Made by a program: the position numbers and the translations under genes. The notes beneath the pieces are model-generated. The model saw only the letters and a list, made by a program, of their open reading frames with translations. It had not been told where the DNA came from and made no database searches. Positions 7,321 through 15,108 of a stretch of DNA of 28,057 bases are shown one piece after another. Source of the stretch: an uncultured Collinsella sp. (GTDB lineage: Bacteria; Actinomycetota; Coriobacteriia; Coriobacteriales; Coriobacteriaceae); contig CALJDJ010000021.1 in the NCBI GenBank assembly GCA_938023705.1, positions 1 through 28,057 on the forward strand, in the 5' to 3' direction. How positions within the stretch are numbered: position 1 is the first letter of the stretch; each line of letters starts with the position of its first letter.

Positions 7321-9876
7321 CTAGAACGTCTGCTCGTAGTCGCTGTGTTTTTTGGCCGAACGCACCAGGAACTCCTGGTTGGTGTTGGTGCCCTTAAGAC
7401 CCTTGATAAACGATGCGGCTGCGCGCTCGGTGTTGTTCATGCCGGCAAGAATGCGACGCAGACCAAAGACAAACGGACGCATCTGCTCGTCGACCAACAG
7501 GTCCTCGTTACGCGTACCGGAGGCAACGGGGTCGATAGCCGGGAAGATGCGGCGGTCGGCCAGGTCGCGGTCGAGCTTAAGCTCCATGTTGCCGGTGCCC
7601 TTGAACTCCTCAAAGATGACTTCGTCCATCTTGGAACCGGTGTCGATGAGGGCAGAGGCCAGGATGGTAAGCGAGCCACCGTTCTCGATATTGCGGGCTG
7701 CACCCAGGAAGCGCTTGGGCGGATATAGGGCCGCCGAATCGACGCCGCCCGAAAGGATGCGGCCCGAGGCGGGCGCCGCCAAGTTGTAGGCGCGGGCGAG
7801 GCGCGTGATGGAGTCGAGCACCACCACGACGTCGCCACCCAGCTCCACGATGCGCTTGGCGCGCTCGATGACGAGCTCTGCCACGCGAGTGTGGTTGTCG
7901 GCGGGCATATCGAAGGTCGACGCCACAACCTCGCCCTTGATGGAACGCTGCATATCGGTGACCTCTTCGGGGCGCTCGTCGACGAGCAGGCAGATGAGGT
8001 GCACCTCGGGGTTGTTAATCGAGATGGACTGGCAGATCTTCTTGAGGATCGTGGTCTTGCCGGCCTTGGGCGGGGACACGATCAGGCCACGCTGGCCCTT
8101 GCCGATCGGCGACACGATGTCGATGGCGCGACCGGTAATGGAGTCCTTGCCGTGCTCCATGCGCAGCGGCTCGTTGGGATAGACCGGGGTGAGGTCGCCG
8201 AACTTGGGGCGGTTGCGAATCTGCTCGGGGTCCAGACCGTTGACGGTCGTGATTTTGGCGAGGCCGGCGCGCTTGTCGCCGCCGCGCGAAGGACGCAGCG
8301 AGCCCTCGATGACGTCGCCCGTGCGCAGGCGCGCGGAGCGGATGAGGTAGGCGGGCACGAAGGCGTCGTCGTTGGACTTCATGTAGCCATGGGCGTGGAT
8401 GATGCCGGAGCTATCCGGGCGAATCTGCAGAATGCCCTTGATGTCGCGGAAGCCCTCGGCCTTCGCGGCGGTGACGTAGATCTCCTCGACGAGCTCGGCT
8501 TTCTTCTTGCCGGTCGTCTCGATCTCGAACTCCTTGGCCTTCTCGCGCAGTTCGGCGACCTTCATGGCAGCGAGCTCCTCACGCGAAAGCGTGGGCTCGG
8601 TGGGGGCGGCGTTACGCTCCTTGTTGCGCTGTTTGCGATCGCGCTGGCGGTTGCGACGGTCGTTGTTGCGCTCGTCCTTGCGCTCGTTGCGCTCCTCGTT
8701 GCGCTTGTGCTGGCGACGGTTGGGGCGAGCGTTGTCATCGGCCTCAGCGGGCGCGGCGCCATCGGTTGCGGCGGCGTCGGCATTGGCCGCAGCGGCGTCA
8801 TTGGCCTCGGCGCCGGAATCAATCTGCGCTTCGACATCAGCCTGCTGCTCGGCGGCCTTGGCCTTAGCGGACTTCTTACGACCGCGCTTGGGCTTCTCGG
8901 ACGCAGACTGTTCGACGTCTTGGGACTCGGCGGCATCAGTCGATGCATCGGCGGTCGTCTCGGCGGAATCCTCGGACGCACCCTTCTTGGCAGCCTTGGC
9001 CTTGGACGTGCGCTTAGCAGCAGTACGATGGCTGCGACCGGGACGGACGTCGGCGGGCTCGACATCGGCGGGAGCGGCCTCGGAAGTCGTAGCATCCTGG
9101 ACGGGTGCGTCGGCGGCGGTTGCAGACTCGGCGGTCGCCGCAGCATCCCGAGCGGCTGCAGCTGCGGCTGCGGCCTTCTCTGCCTCGACGAAGGCCTTGG
9201 GCTTGCGACCGCGACGGTGCGGGCGCAAAGCCGGATCGACAACGGGAACTTCGCTGGCCTCGACAGGCGCAGCGGGCTCAGCAGGCGATGTGCCCTCCCC
9301 TGCCGCGGAACGGACCGAAGCCTCAGTGAGCTCGGGGGCTGCCTGTTCAGCAACCTGCTCGGCTTTAGCAGCCGTGAGACGGCGTGTGCGCGGTGCCGGC
9401 TTCTCGGTCGGCTGGTCGGCGGCAGGCGTCTCGGGCACAGACGGAGCTGCGAGCTCGGTCAGAGCCGCGGCCTCGCGCTCGGCAGCACGACGGCGGGCGC
9501 GCACCACCTGAGCCTCGCTAATCTGCGCCAACGCACGTGCCTGCGCGACCTCATCGGAAATCGGCGCCGAAGAGTCAGCTGCAACGGTGCGCTTGGCGCG
9601 CGTCGTGCGCGTGGTACGGCGCTTGGGCTTGGTGGCCTCCTCGCCGTCAGTGGCAGGTTTGGCCGTGCGGCGCGTACGCTTGGGCTTTGCCGGAGCAGCC
9701 TCCTCACCAGTTGCAGACACGGCCTTCTCAGCCGCTGCAGGCGTAGGCGTCGAAGCAGCCTTGGGCATCTCAGGAGCCGAGGCTTGCGCGGGCGCCGCGA
9801 CCTGGTCCGACGCAACCGGTGCAGCGGGAGCGGCCTGCGTCGTCGTTATTTCGTTTTCTTGCTGTTGATCAGACAC
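7321..9876 (-). CDS. rho: Transcription termination factor Rho with a ~425-residue disordered N-terminal extension
   Basis: The RNA-dependent ATPase that ends transcription is 851 residues here, about twice the ~420 of E. coli Rho. Residues ~430-475 are the Rho_N helical domain (LSREELAAMKVAELREKAKE). Residues ~478-560 are the RNA-binding cold-shock fold (GILQIRPDSSGIIHAHGYM). The rest is the hexameric ATPase, with Walker A SPPKAGKTT (Lys607), Walker B VVVVLDSITRLARAYN (Asp688) and the SGGVDSAALYPPKRFLGAARN region. Residues 1-425 are low complexity: Ala/Glu/Thr-rich tracts broken by basic AT-hook-like patches (RPHRRGRKPK near 217, PKRGRKKSAK near 328), ending in an Arg/Asn/Asp-rich run (about 385-425). 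Long basic insertions are known in actinobacterial Rho. The start is a GTG with only a weak AAAGAAAG upstream. A minus-strand TTGACG box (plus 10002-10007) may belong to its promoter. Confidence 0.97.
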   Translation of the reverse strand: MSDQQQENEITTTQAAPAAPVASDQVAAPAQASAPEMPKAASTPTPAAAEKAVSATGEEAAPAKPKRTRRTAKPATDGEEATKPKRRTTRTTRAKRTVAADSSAPISDEVAQARALAQISEAQVVRARRRAAEREAAALTELAAPSVPETPAADQPTEKPAPRTRRLTAAKAEQVAEQAAPELTEASVRSAAGEGTSPAEPAAPVEASEVPVVDPALRPHRRGRKPKAFVEAEKAAAAAAAARDAAATAESATAADAPVQDATTSEAAPADVEPADVRPGRSHRTAAKRTSKAKAAKKGASEDSAETTADASTDAAESQDVEQSASEKPKRGRKKSAKAKAAEQQADVEAQIDSGAEANDAAAANADAAATDGAAPAEADDNARPNRRQHKRNEERNERKDERNNDRRNRQRDRKQRNKERNAAPTEPTLSREELAAMKVAELREKAKEFEIETTGKKKAELVEEIYVTAAKAEGFRDIKGILQIRPDSSGIIHAHGYMKSNDDAFVPAYLIRSARLRTGDVIEGSLRPSRGGDKRAGLAKITTVNGLDPEQIRNRPKFGDLTPVYPNEPLRMEHGKDSITGRAIDIVSPIGKGQRGLIVSPPKAGKTTILKKICQSISINNPEVHLICLLVDERPEEVTDMQRSIKGEVVASTFDMPADNHTRVAELVIERAKRIVELGGDVVVVLDSITRLARAYNLAAPASGRILSGGVDSAALYPPKRFLGAARNIENGGSLTILASALIDTGSKMDEVIFEEFKGTGNMELKLDRDLADRRIFPAIDPVASGTRNEDLLVDEQMRPFVFGLRRILAGMNNTERAAASFIKGLKGTNTNQEFLVRSAKKHSDYEQTF

Positions 9877-10131
9877 AGTGTTTGCTCAACTTTCTTTTCA
9901 AGCCCTGTGATCACATGCTCCCTGCATAAACCTTCAGGGCGGCTAAACAGTCTAGTTCCGTTCAAAACGACGGACATCATTGATCTGTATCGAGATGATT
10001 GCGTCAACTACGCAGCGTTAGTGTAACACAACCGCCGCCACCTGCAACTTAGTCATTGGGGGCGTTCTTAAACGACTAGTCAAAAGGGACACTCTTTGGT
10101 CTACCACCCACAAATCAGACTGCCTCCGCCA

Positions 10132-10281
10132 AAACTATGGCGGTTTACTACGACGAATCGCTCAACCGCGACCACTCCGAAACTTGTTGAACTAAAACCG
10201 CAGGTAGATGCCTTGCGCTTTTTTGCGAAAAGCCGGCGTGGTTGGAAATTCCCAATTCATCGTAGTAAACCGGCATAGTTT
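10132..10281. repeat. Imperfect inverted repeat with 27-base arms and a 96-base centre
   Basis: The left arm (10132-10158) begins AAACTATGGCGGTTTACTAC. The right arm (10255-10281), read on the minus strand, begins AAACTATGCCGGTTTACTAC, and 25 of 27 positions agree. Flanking similarity fades after the arms. The inner part contains a small GCGC-T6-GCG hairpin near 10216. It does not resemble the GGGAC-loop hairpins elsewhere in the window. It may be two facing copies of a dispersed intergenic sequence. Confidence 0.7.
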
Positions 10282-10326
10282 CGTATTTCCAGCAGTTCCA
10301 AATTCGTCAATACGTCGGCATTTGCG

Positions 10327-10359
10327 AAAAAAGCCCGACCTCCGTGGGAGATCGGGCTT
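10327..10359 (-). terminator. Terminator of argS
   Basis: On the minus strand AAGCCCGATCTCC and GGAGGTCGGGCTT pair almost perfectly (one mismatch) around a short loop and run into a T tract (A run 10327-10332). It lies about 45 bases beyond the argS stop. Confidence 0.9.
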
Positions 10360-10405
10360 ATAGGGCTCAGTTAAACCAAACCTACACGGTCAAATGACCC
10401 GCAGG

Positions 10406-12259
10406 TTACATCTGCTCGGGCGCGGAAACGCCAACAAGGGTGAGCACCAGGGCGAGCGTCACGCGGACGGCATCGCAAGCGGCCAGACGGGCACGCGAAA
10501 GCTCGGGGTCGACGGGACGGCCCTCGCTCGGCAGCACCTGGCAGGCAGCATAGAAGCTGTGGAAGTCACCAGCGAGTTCCTCGGCAAAGTGCGTCAGACG
10601 GAACGGGGCGCGGTCGCGAGCGCAGCTGGCAATCAGGTCGGTAAGCTCGTTGAGCTTGCGCGAAAGGGCGAGCTCGGTCGGGTCGGTCAGCAGCGAGTAA
10701 TCAACGTTCTCGCCGATGGCCTTGGCGGCGACGGCCTTCATACCCATCTCGTCAGCCTGCTCGGGCGTAACGTCGGCGGCACGGCGCAGGATGGAGCATA
10801 CGCGGGCGTGAGCATACTGCACGTAATAGACCGGGTTGGAGTTGTCGCGCTTCTTAACGGCCTCAATGTCGAAGTCGACCATCTGGTTGGAGCTCTTGGA
10901 GATAAGCGTGTAACGGGCAGCGTCGGAGCCGACCTCGTCGACGAGCTCCTGCAGGGTCACCATGGTGCCCTTACGCTTGGACATACGGACGGGCTTGCCG
11001 TTGCGCAGCAGGTTGACGAGCTGGCCCAGTAGAACCTCAAACTTGCCGGGGTAACCCAGAGCGTCGCAGACGCAGCGGACGCGCTCGATGTAGCCGTGGT
11101 GGTCGGCGCCCCAGATGTCGATGACGTGGTCGACGCGCTGGAACTTATCCCAGTGATAGGCAACGTCGGAGGCGAAGTAGGTGTACTCACCGTCGGACTT
11201 GATCAGGACGCGGTCCTTATCATCGCCCAAGTCGGTGGAGCGGAACCACAGGGCGCCGTCCTTGGTGTAGAGGTAGCCCATCTTGTCGAGCTTCTCAAAA
11301 GCGCGGTCGACGGCGGAGGTACCGGCGGTCTCGCCCTCGGTGTCCTTCACGTACAGCGAACGCTCGGAGTACCAACGATCGAAGTCGCAATTGACGGCGT
11401 GGCAGAGGTCGCGCATGTTGTCGACCATCTTTACGTAGCCGCGCTCGCGGAAGCTCTCCATGCGCTCCTGGGGATCGGCGTCGACCCACTTATCGCCGTC
11501 GGTGCGCCAGAACTCGGCAGCCTCGTCGATGATGTAGTCGCCGCCGTAGGAGTCCTTGCCCAGAGTCTCGGCAAAGTTGTCCTGATACGGATGGGTCTCG
11601 GGGTGCTCGTCGTTCTCGTCGGCAACAAAGGCGTCGCGGTCGGCGATCAGCAGCTTGTGAGCCTCGTCGATATCAACGCCCTGCTTGGCGATGATGTCGG
11701 CAAGCTGCATATAGCGCGTGCTGATGGAGTTGCCGAAGGTGTTCATCTGAGAGCCGTGATCGTTGATGTAGAACTCACGCTGGATGTCGTAACCGGCGTG
11801 GTCCATAACACGGCAGAGCGAGTCGCCCAGCGCGGCCCAGCGGCCATGGCCGATGTGCATGGGGCCGACGGGGTTGGCGGAAACGAACTCGACCTGGGTC
11901 TTCAGGCCACCACCAACGTTGGACTTAGCGAAGTCCATGCCCTTCTCGCGAGCCTCGCCAAAGATGGCATTCTTGACGGCGACGGAGAGGTAGAAGTTGA
12001 TGAAGCCGGGGCCTGCGATCTCGACCTTCTCGATCGCGGGGTCCTCGGGCATATGGGCAACAATGGCCTCGGCGATCTTACGCGGGGCGCAGTGGGCCAG
12101 CTTGGCGGACTTCAGGGCCATGGTAGAGGTCCACTCGCCATGAGAAGTATCAGCCGGTCGCTCGATAGCGCAATCGTCAAGTTCAAATGCGGAAAGGTCG
12201 CCGGCCTCCTGGGCCGCAGCAAGCGCAGCGCGTACCAGCTCTTCAATCTTCTCGGGCAT
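10406..12259 (-). CDS. argS: Arginyl-tRNA synthetase
   Basis: This 617-residue class I synthetase charges tRNA-Arg in the cytoplasm. It has the N-terminal tRNA D-loop-recognition domain, the HIGH motif spelled exactly (ANPVGPMHIGHGRW, HIGH at 135-138), and a KMSKS variant MSKRKGTM that keeps the lysine. It ends in an anticodon-binding domain with the usual LTLVGVSAPEQM terminus. The length is slightly above the typical 560-590. The start at 12259 is fixed by AAGGAGGATCT directly upstream. The open frame continues 43 codons further but is not conserved-looking sequence. No T-box leader is visible in front. The gene is monocistronic with its own terminator and is divergent from the CarD-type regulator. 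Confidence 0.97.
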   Translation of the reverse strand: MPEKIEELVRAALAAAQEAGDLSAFELDDCAIERPADTSHGEWTSTMALKSAKLAHCAPRKIAEAIVAHMPEDPAIEKVEIAGPGFINFYLSVAVKNAIFGEAREKGMDFAKSNVGGGLKTQVEFVSANPVGPMHIGHGRWAALGDSLCRVMDHAGYDIQREFYINDHGSQMNTFGNSISTRYMQLADIIAKQGVDIDEAHKLLIADRDAFVADENDEHPETHPYQDNFAETLGKDSYGGDYIIDEAAEFWRTDGDKWVDADPQERMESFRERGYVKMVDNMRDLCHAVNCDFDRWYSERSLYVKDTEGETAGTSAVDRAFEKLDKMGYLYTKDGALWFRSTDLGDDKDRVLIKSDGEYTYFASDVAYHWDKFQRVDHVIDIWGADHHGYIERVRCVCDALGYPGKFEVLLGQLVNLLRNGKPVRMSKRKGTMVTLQELVDEVGSDAARYTLISKSSNQMVDFDIEAVKKRDNSNPVYYVQYAHARVCSILRRAADVTPEQADEMGMKAVAAKAIGENVDYSLLTDPTELALSRKLNELTDLIASCARDRAPFRLTHFAEELAGDFHSFYAACQVLPSEGRPVDPELSRARLAACDAVRVTLALVLTLVGVSAPEQM

Positions 12260-12602
12260 AGATCCTCCTTGTGTTAAAGCCCCCGAGCTCTTGGTCACTC
12301 GTAGGGCAAAAGCCAGAGTTTGTAGCACTCTATCACAAGCGACGGGCACTGTCGCAGGGTAAAGCCAATCGATATTGCATATGCACAAAATTGACTACAG
12401 CTTGTATGGAGTCACTCAAAGATACCGGTCTGCCTGCAGATTATGCAGGCGTTGAAAATGCATAAAGCGTGTGAATGAGCTGTGTCTGTTATCGAATACT
12501 CTTACCTATCGGAGTTGTGTGCTTTTCCTGCATAAAGTGATGGTTTGCGCACGTCAGCGTGGTATTCTTAACATACGTAAATACGTATAAGTTGGAGGTA
12601 GC
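12260..12602. other. 343-base divergent intergenic region, argS / CarD-type gene
   Basis: Apart from the two ribosome-binding sites, it has a perfect 7-bp hairpin GCCTGCA-GATTA-TGCAGGC (12432-12450), a TGCATATGCA palindrome near 12375, two copies of TGCATAAAG about 70 bases apart (near 12460 and 12532) and a 16-base palindrome just before the CarD-type gene. The density of TGCAT words is unusual and could mark binding sites. I could not place a convincing -35/-10 pair for either gene. Confidence 0.4.
12573..12588. promoter_or_regulatory. Palindrome ATACGT-AAAT-ACGTAT, candidate operator
   Basis: The 6-base arms are perfect complements around AAAT. The site lies between a possible -10 (TATTCT, 12563-12568) and the GGAGG ribosome-binding site (12594-12598), where a bound repressor would block transcription. 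No protein is assigned to it. Confidence 0.35.
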
Positions 12603-13088
12603 ATGTTCTCAATCGGTCAACACGTCATTCATCCGGGTCAGGGAGTCTGCACCGTCGTCGGCTTTAGGGACGACACGCCGCAGCCCATGTTGTTGCTCGA
12701 GGCCAAGCAGGGGCATGCGCAGACGATCCTTATGTACCCCGTGGCGCAGGCCGACCGTCTGCATGCCGCCATCTCTCAGCAAGATGCCGAGCATCTGTTG
12801 AGCCACTATGACGAGCTGGAGTGCGACACCTTTACCGAGCGCAACAGCTCGCTTGAAGAGACACACTTTAAGCAGCAGCTCAAGCTGGGCGCGCCCGAGA
12901 CGGTCCGCGTGGCAAAGACCATGATGCACCGCATTCGCCAGGCCGAGGAAGCCGATAAAAAGCCCAGCTCTTACTATATGCGTGTACTCAAGGAAGCCAA
13001 GCGCCGCTCCATCGAGGAGTTCGCCGTGGCATTGGGCGTCACCGAGGAGGCCGCCGAAGCCCGCCTAGCCCAAGCCGCCCTCAACTAA
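12603..13088 (+). CDS. CarD/CdnL-type transcriptional regulator
   Basis: The 161-residue length and N-terminal SIGQHVIHPGQGVCTVVGF identify the CarD_CdnL_TRCF Tudor-like domain (residues ~1-60), which contacts RNA polymerase beta. The rest is a helical domain expected to touch promoter DNA (PSSYYMRVLKEAKRRS, then EEFAVALGVTEEAAEARLAQA). CarD proteins stabilise open complexes, especially at rRNA promoters in Actinomycetota. This copy diverges in the RID strand region (MYPVAQADRL), so a specialised paralogue is possible. GGAGG four bases before the ATG fixes the start. The TAA stop is overlapped by a GGGAC-loop hairpin, and an intrinsic terminator follows about 65 bases further on. Confidence 0.85.
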   Translation: MFSIGQHVIHPGQGVCTVVGFRDDTPQPMLLLEAKQGHAQTILMYPVAQADRLHAAISQQDAEHLLSHYDELECDTFTERNSSLEETHFKQQLKLGAPETVRVAKTMMHRIRQAEEADKKPSSYYMRVLKEAKRRSIEEFAVALGVTEEAAEARLAQAALN

Positions 13089-13123
13089 CCTGCCAAAAAG
13101 GGACAGGTTTATTTTGGCAGGTT
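13087..13123 (+). repeat. GGGAC-loop hairpin R1 (CCTGCC family)
   Basis: A perfect 12-bp stem, AACCTGCCAAAA (13087-13098) with TTTTGGCAGGTT (13112-13123), encloses the loop AGGGACAGGTTTA. It overlaps the last two bases of the CarD-type stop codon. The core GGGACAGG is on the plus strand, the sense strand of that gene. The same element recurs inverted as R2 beyond the transposase gene. Confidence 0.9.
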
Positions 13124-13444
13124 CTATCTGGCCAAACATCAACAAACAATCAGTAAATGGTCGGGTGCTCCGTTTTGTTTAAGAGCGCCCGACCATTTTT
13201 CTATCGCCGCAAAAATGCGTGAAGCCCATTTGCGATGACATCACGCGAGGGCCGTCCAGATCGACGTAACCAACGCCCGCATCCACAACAAGCGCGCCCG
13301 TCTTACTCAATTACCATTAAAAAGCATCAATTTGAAAACGCAATTATATTTCGGCAGGTAGCAGCTATAGTCGGTGAACTGAATCTCGACAACCGAAGCC
13401 CCCGAATGAGGAATCTTCAGCCCATCCAAGCTAAAGGAGGGGCC
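13089..13444. other. Intergenic region before the RAYT transposase gene
   Basis: Besides R1 and the CarD-type terminator, 13201-13430 is A+T-richer than its surroundings. It could encode a few tens of codons in several frames, none with a ribosome-binding site or a family I recognise. It probably holds the transposase promoter, but no clear pair of boxes stands out. Confidence 0.5.
13155..13200 (+). terminator. Terminator of the CarD-type gene
   Basis: AAATGGTCGGGTGCTC (13155-13170) pairs with GAGCGCCCGACCATTT (13183-13198) with one G-C to T mismatch position, and a T run follows. The A-rich left flank could allow weak action from the other side. Confidence 0.85.
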
Positions 13445-14203
13445 ATGCCGAGAAAACCTCGTTCAAAGTCACCAACCGGTTATTTCCACATCACGTTGCG
13501 TGGAAACGGAGGGCAATTGCTGTTTGACGATGCCGAGGACCGAATCGCCATGCTTCAGATCCTCGATGCGATCCTCCCCAAACACAATATCGAGCTTATC
13601 GCTTGGTGCCTTATGGGAAACCACATTCATCTGCTCATCGACGATCCGGACGACCGCAAGAGCGACGCGATGCATGCGATAGCCGTATCGTATGCGGGCA
13701 GGTACAATGCGCGGACGGGGCATATCGGCCACGTGTTTCAGGAGCGGTTTTGGGATTCGCCCATTAAGTCAGAAGTATATTTACTCGAGGCAATTCGATA
13801 CATTCAGTTGAATCCACAAAAAGCGGGACTGGCAGCATACGACGAATATCCCTGGAGCAGCCATCGCGAGTATCTCATGAGTGCCAGGTCACGGCCGCAT
13901 GTTACCGGCAGCGTTGTCGGTGTTATATTCCCAACACCTCGCTCATACCTTCGGCTCATGGAAAGTACGCCGTCGCTTCCCTATCGCCCCAGCGCAACAG
14001 CCAAGGTTCGCGAGGAAGATCTATGCGAATTTGGCACGGCAATCGTGCAGAGTGTCGCAGGATGTGCTCCGACGGAACTCAAATCCGCCTCCAAGCCACT
14101 TCGCAATGAGGCGATTCTCGCGCTTCGAAAACAAGGGCTAACGATTAAGCAGGTTCAGCTGCTGACCGGACTGGGAACATGGATTATCAAGAACGCGTCG
14201 TAG
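13445..14203 (+). CDS. REP-associated tyrosine transposase (RAYT), IS200-like HUH family
   Basis: The 252 residues have the Y1_Tnp/RAYT layout: GYFHITLRGNGGQLLF at 12-27, the HUH metal motif in WCLMGNHIHLLIDD (His60, His62), GHVFQERFWDSPI at 95-107, and RYIQLNPQKAGL around 118-129. Tyr119 lies about 60 residues after HUH, where the catalytic tyrosine is expected. PWSSHREYL follows, then a C-terminal helix-turn-helix-like tail (LALRKQGLTIKQVQLLTGL). These single-strand nucleases act on REP hairpins. AAAGGAGGGG four bases upstream fixes the start. Hairpins R1 and R2 lie on each side in inverted orientation, both with the GGGACAGG loop, so the gene is bracketed by its likely substrates. Motifs are intact and nothing looks broken. 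The gene is slightly less GC-biased than its neighbours, which fits transfer. Confidence 0.9.
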   Translation: MPRKPRSKSPTGYFHITLRGNGGQLLFDDAEDRIAMLQILDAILPKHNIELIAWCLMGNHIHLLIDDPDDRKSDAMHAIAVSYAGRYNARTGHIGHVFQERFWDSPIKSEVYLLEAIRYIQLNPQKAGLAAYDEYPWSSHREYLMSARSRPHVTGSVVGVIFPTPRSYLRLMESTPSLPYRPSATAKVREEDLCEFGTAIVQSVAGCAPTELKSASKPLRNEAILALRKQGLTIKQVQLLTGLGTWIIKNAS

Positions 14204-14290
14204 CGTCGCGTTTGCCGAGTTACGGATACGGCGAAGCGCAGCTGTCTGCCGCGAGGCGCCGCCATTCGCCAGCTTCACCATGTCAAACAG

Positions 14291-14329
14291 AAAACGCTTC
14301 CGCTGAATAACATCCAACGGAAGCGTTTT
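14291..14329. terminator. Bidirectional terminator between RAYT and the HD-domain gene
   Basis: AAAACGCTTCCG (14291-14302) and CGGAAGCGTTTT (14318-14329) form a perfect 12-bp stem with T runs at both ends. It ends the transposase from the left and the HD gene from the right, just beyond hairpin R2. Confidence 0.85.
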
Positions 14330-14338
14330 CCCAGATAA

Positions 14339-14375
14339 AACCTACCAAAATAAACCTGTCCCTTTTTGGCAGGTT
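14339..14375 (-). repeat. GGGAC-loop hairpin R2 (CCTGCC family)
   Basis: The stem is AACCTACCAAAA (14339-14350) with TTTTGGCAGGTT (14364-14375), with one mismatch. The loop on the minus strand is AGGGACAGGTTTA, identical to R1. It overlaps the stop codon of the HD gene (14374-14376) and precedes that gene's terminator, so it is transcribed in the 3' end of its message. Confidence 0.9.
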
Positions 14376-14973
14376 AGGCCTGGAAGGTGTCGCGGTCGGG
14401 CGCGAAGGACTGCATGGCCGCGATGGTGCGGTCAAAGAGCTCGGGGAGCTCCCAGCCGAGCATCAGGGCGCCCTGCGAAATCACGTCGCGCGAGCAGCCG
14501 GCGGCAAAGCGCTTGTCCTTGAACTTCTTCTTGAGCGACTTGGTCGTAAAGTCCATAACGCTCTTGCTCGGGCGCATGATGACGGCGGCGCCGATCAGGC
14601 CGGTGAGCTCATCGCAGGCAAACAGGATCTTTTCCATCTGCAGCTCGGGTTTGGGCAGCGAGGTGTTGAAGTCCGACGTGTGCGTCTGGATGGCGCGAAT
14701 GAGCTCGGGAGACGCACCTTCACCCTTAAGAATCTCGGCAGTATAGATGGTGTGGTTCATGGGGTCGTCCTCATGCTCCTCCCAATCCAAGTCGTGCAGC
14801 AGGCCGACGATGCCCCAAAACTCCTCGTTCTCGGGGTCGAACTCGCGCGCAAAGTAGCGCATGGTGCCCTCGACCGTCTCGCCATGGGTGATGTGGAACG
14901 GGTCTTTGTTGTGCTCGTTAAGCAGTTCAAACGCGCGGTCGCGGGTGATTCCGGCGGAAAGCGTCTGGGACAT
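14374..14973 (-). CDS. HD-domain protein (predicted metal-dependent phosphohydrolase)
   Basis: This is 199 residues from the ATG at 14973, chosen because TGGAGGT lies 7-13 bases upstream and the frame before it is not conserved-looking. The HD metal site is readable: His30 (FHITHGETVEG), His60-Asp61 (GLLHDLDWEEHEDD) and further acidic/His residues (NHTIYTAEIL, IQTHTSDFN, CDELTGL). No GGDEF, EAL or HD-GYP signature and no second domain are visible, so it is a stand-alone HD hydrolase with unknown substrate, probably a nucleotide or phosphate ester. It converges on the transposase gene. Its own terminator is the shared hairpin at 14291-14329. Confidence 0.82.
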   Translation of the reverse strand: MSQTLSAGITRDRAFELLNEHNKDPFHITHGETVEGTMRYFAREFDPENEEFWGIVGLLHDLDWEEHEDDPMNHTIYTAEILKGEGASPELIRAIQTHTSDFNTSLPKPELQMEKILFACDELTGLIGAAVIMRPSKSVMDFTTKSLKKKFKDKRFAAGCSRDVISQGALMLGWELPELFDRTIAAMQSFAPDRDTFQA

Positions 14974-15065
14974 GGCAATACCTCCAGGTGAGTCGATGTT
15001 AGGACACGGTGTCACTATCGTATATCGCCGCGACTCAAGCCGAAAGGCAAAAAAGTTATGCGGAG

Positions 15066-15094
15066 AAAAAAGCCGGGCGAACGTGTCGCCCGGC
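15066..15094 (-). terminator. Terminator of proA
   Basis: On the minus strand GCCGGGCGA, a 5-base loop and TCGCCCGGC (perfect 9 bp) are followed by six T (A run 15066-15071). It follows hairpin R3 in the direction of proA transcription. Confidence 0.88.
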
Positions 15095-15108
15095 AAAACC
15101 GCAGATAA

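Larger units (their letters stand above)
9877..10405. other. 529-base intergenic region between rho and argS
   Basis: It holds the rho 5' region, a degenerate GGGACACT word at 10087-10093, an imperfect inverted repeat (10132-10281) and the argS terminator. The open frame of 60 codons at 10096-10278 runs through the inverted repeat and has no credible ribosome-binding site, so I do not call a gene. Confidence 0.6.

Noticed and set aside
7891..10026. A 711-codon plus-strand open frame opposite rho
   Set aside because: The minus-strand frame carries complete Rho motifs. The antisense frame is a product of high-GC codon bias and the Ala/Arg-rich extension, with no recognisable domain.
10096..10278. 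A 60-codon gene in the rho/argS spacer
   Set aside because: It runs through both arms of the inverted repeat, has no ribosome-binding site and shows no coding character.
11096..12277. Long plus-strand frame opposite argS, and a similar one opposite pncB/proB (19007-20638)
   Set aside because: Both lie opposite enzymes with intact motifs and show no family features or ribosome-binding sites.
12260..12400. T-box riboswitch before argS (and before trpS at 24352-24510)
   Set aside because: No T-box motif, specifier loop or antiterminator/terminator pair is visible in either leader.
13235..13444. N-terminal extension of the transposase, or a separate small gene before it
   Set aside because: AAAGGAGGGG directly precedes the ATG at 13445, where family similarity starts. 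The earlier codons show no domain and the region is A+T-rich.
14339..14375. Simple intrinsic terminators as the full explanation of the GGGAC-loop hairpins
   Set aside because: In three cases a separate G+C-rich terminator with a T run follows. The loop word is conserved while stems vary, which termination would not require. R4b and R8 could still terminate.
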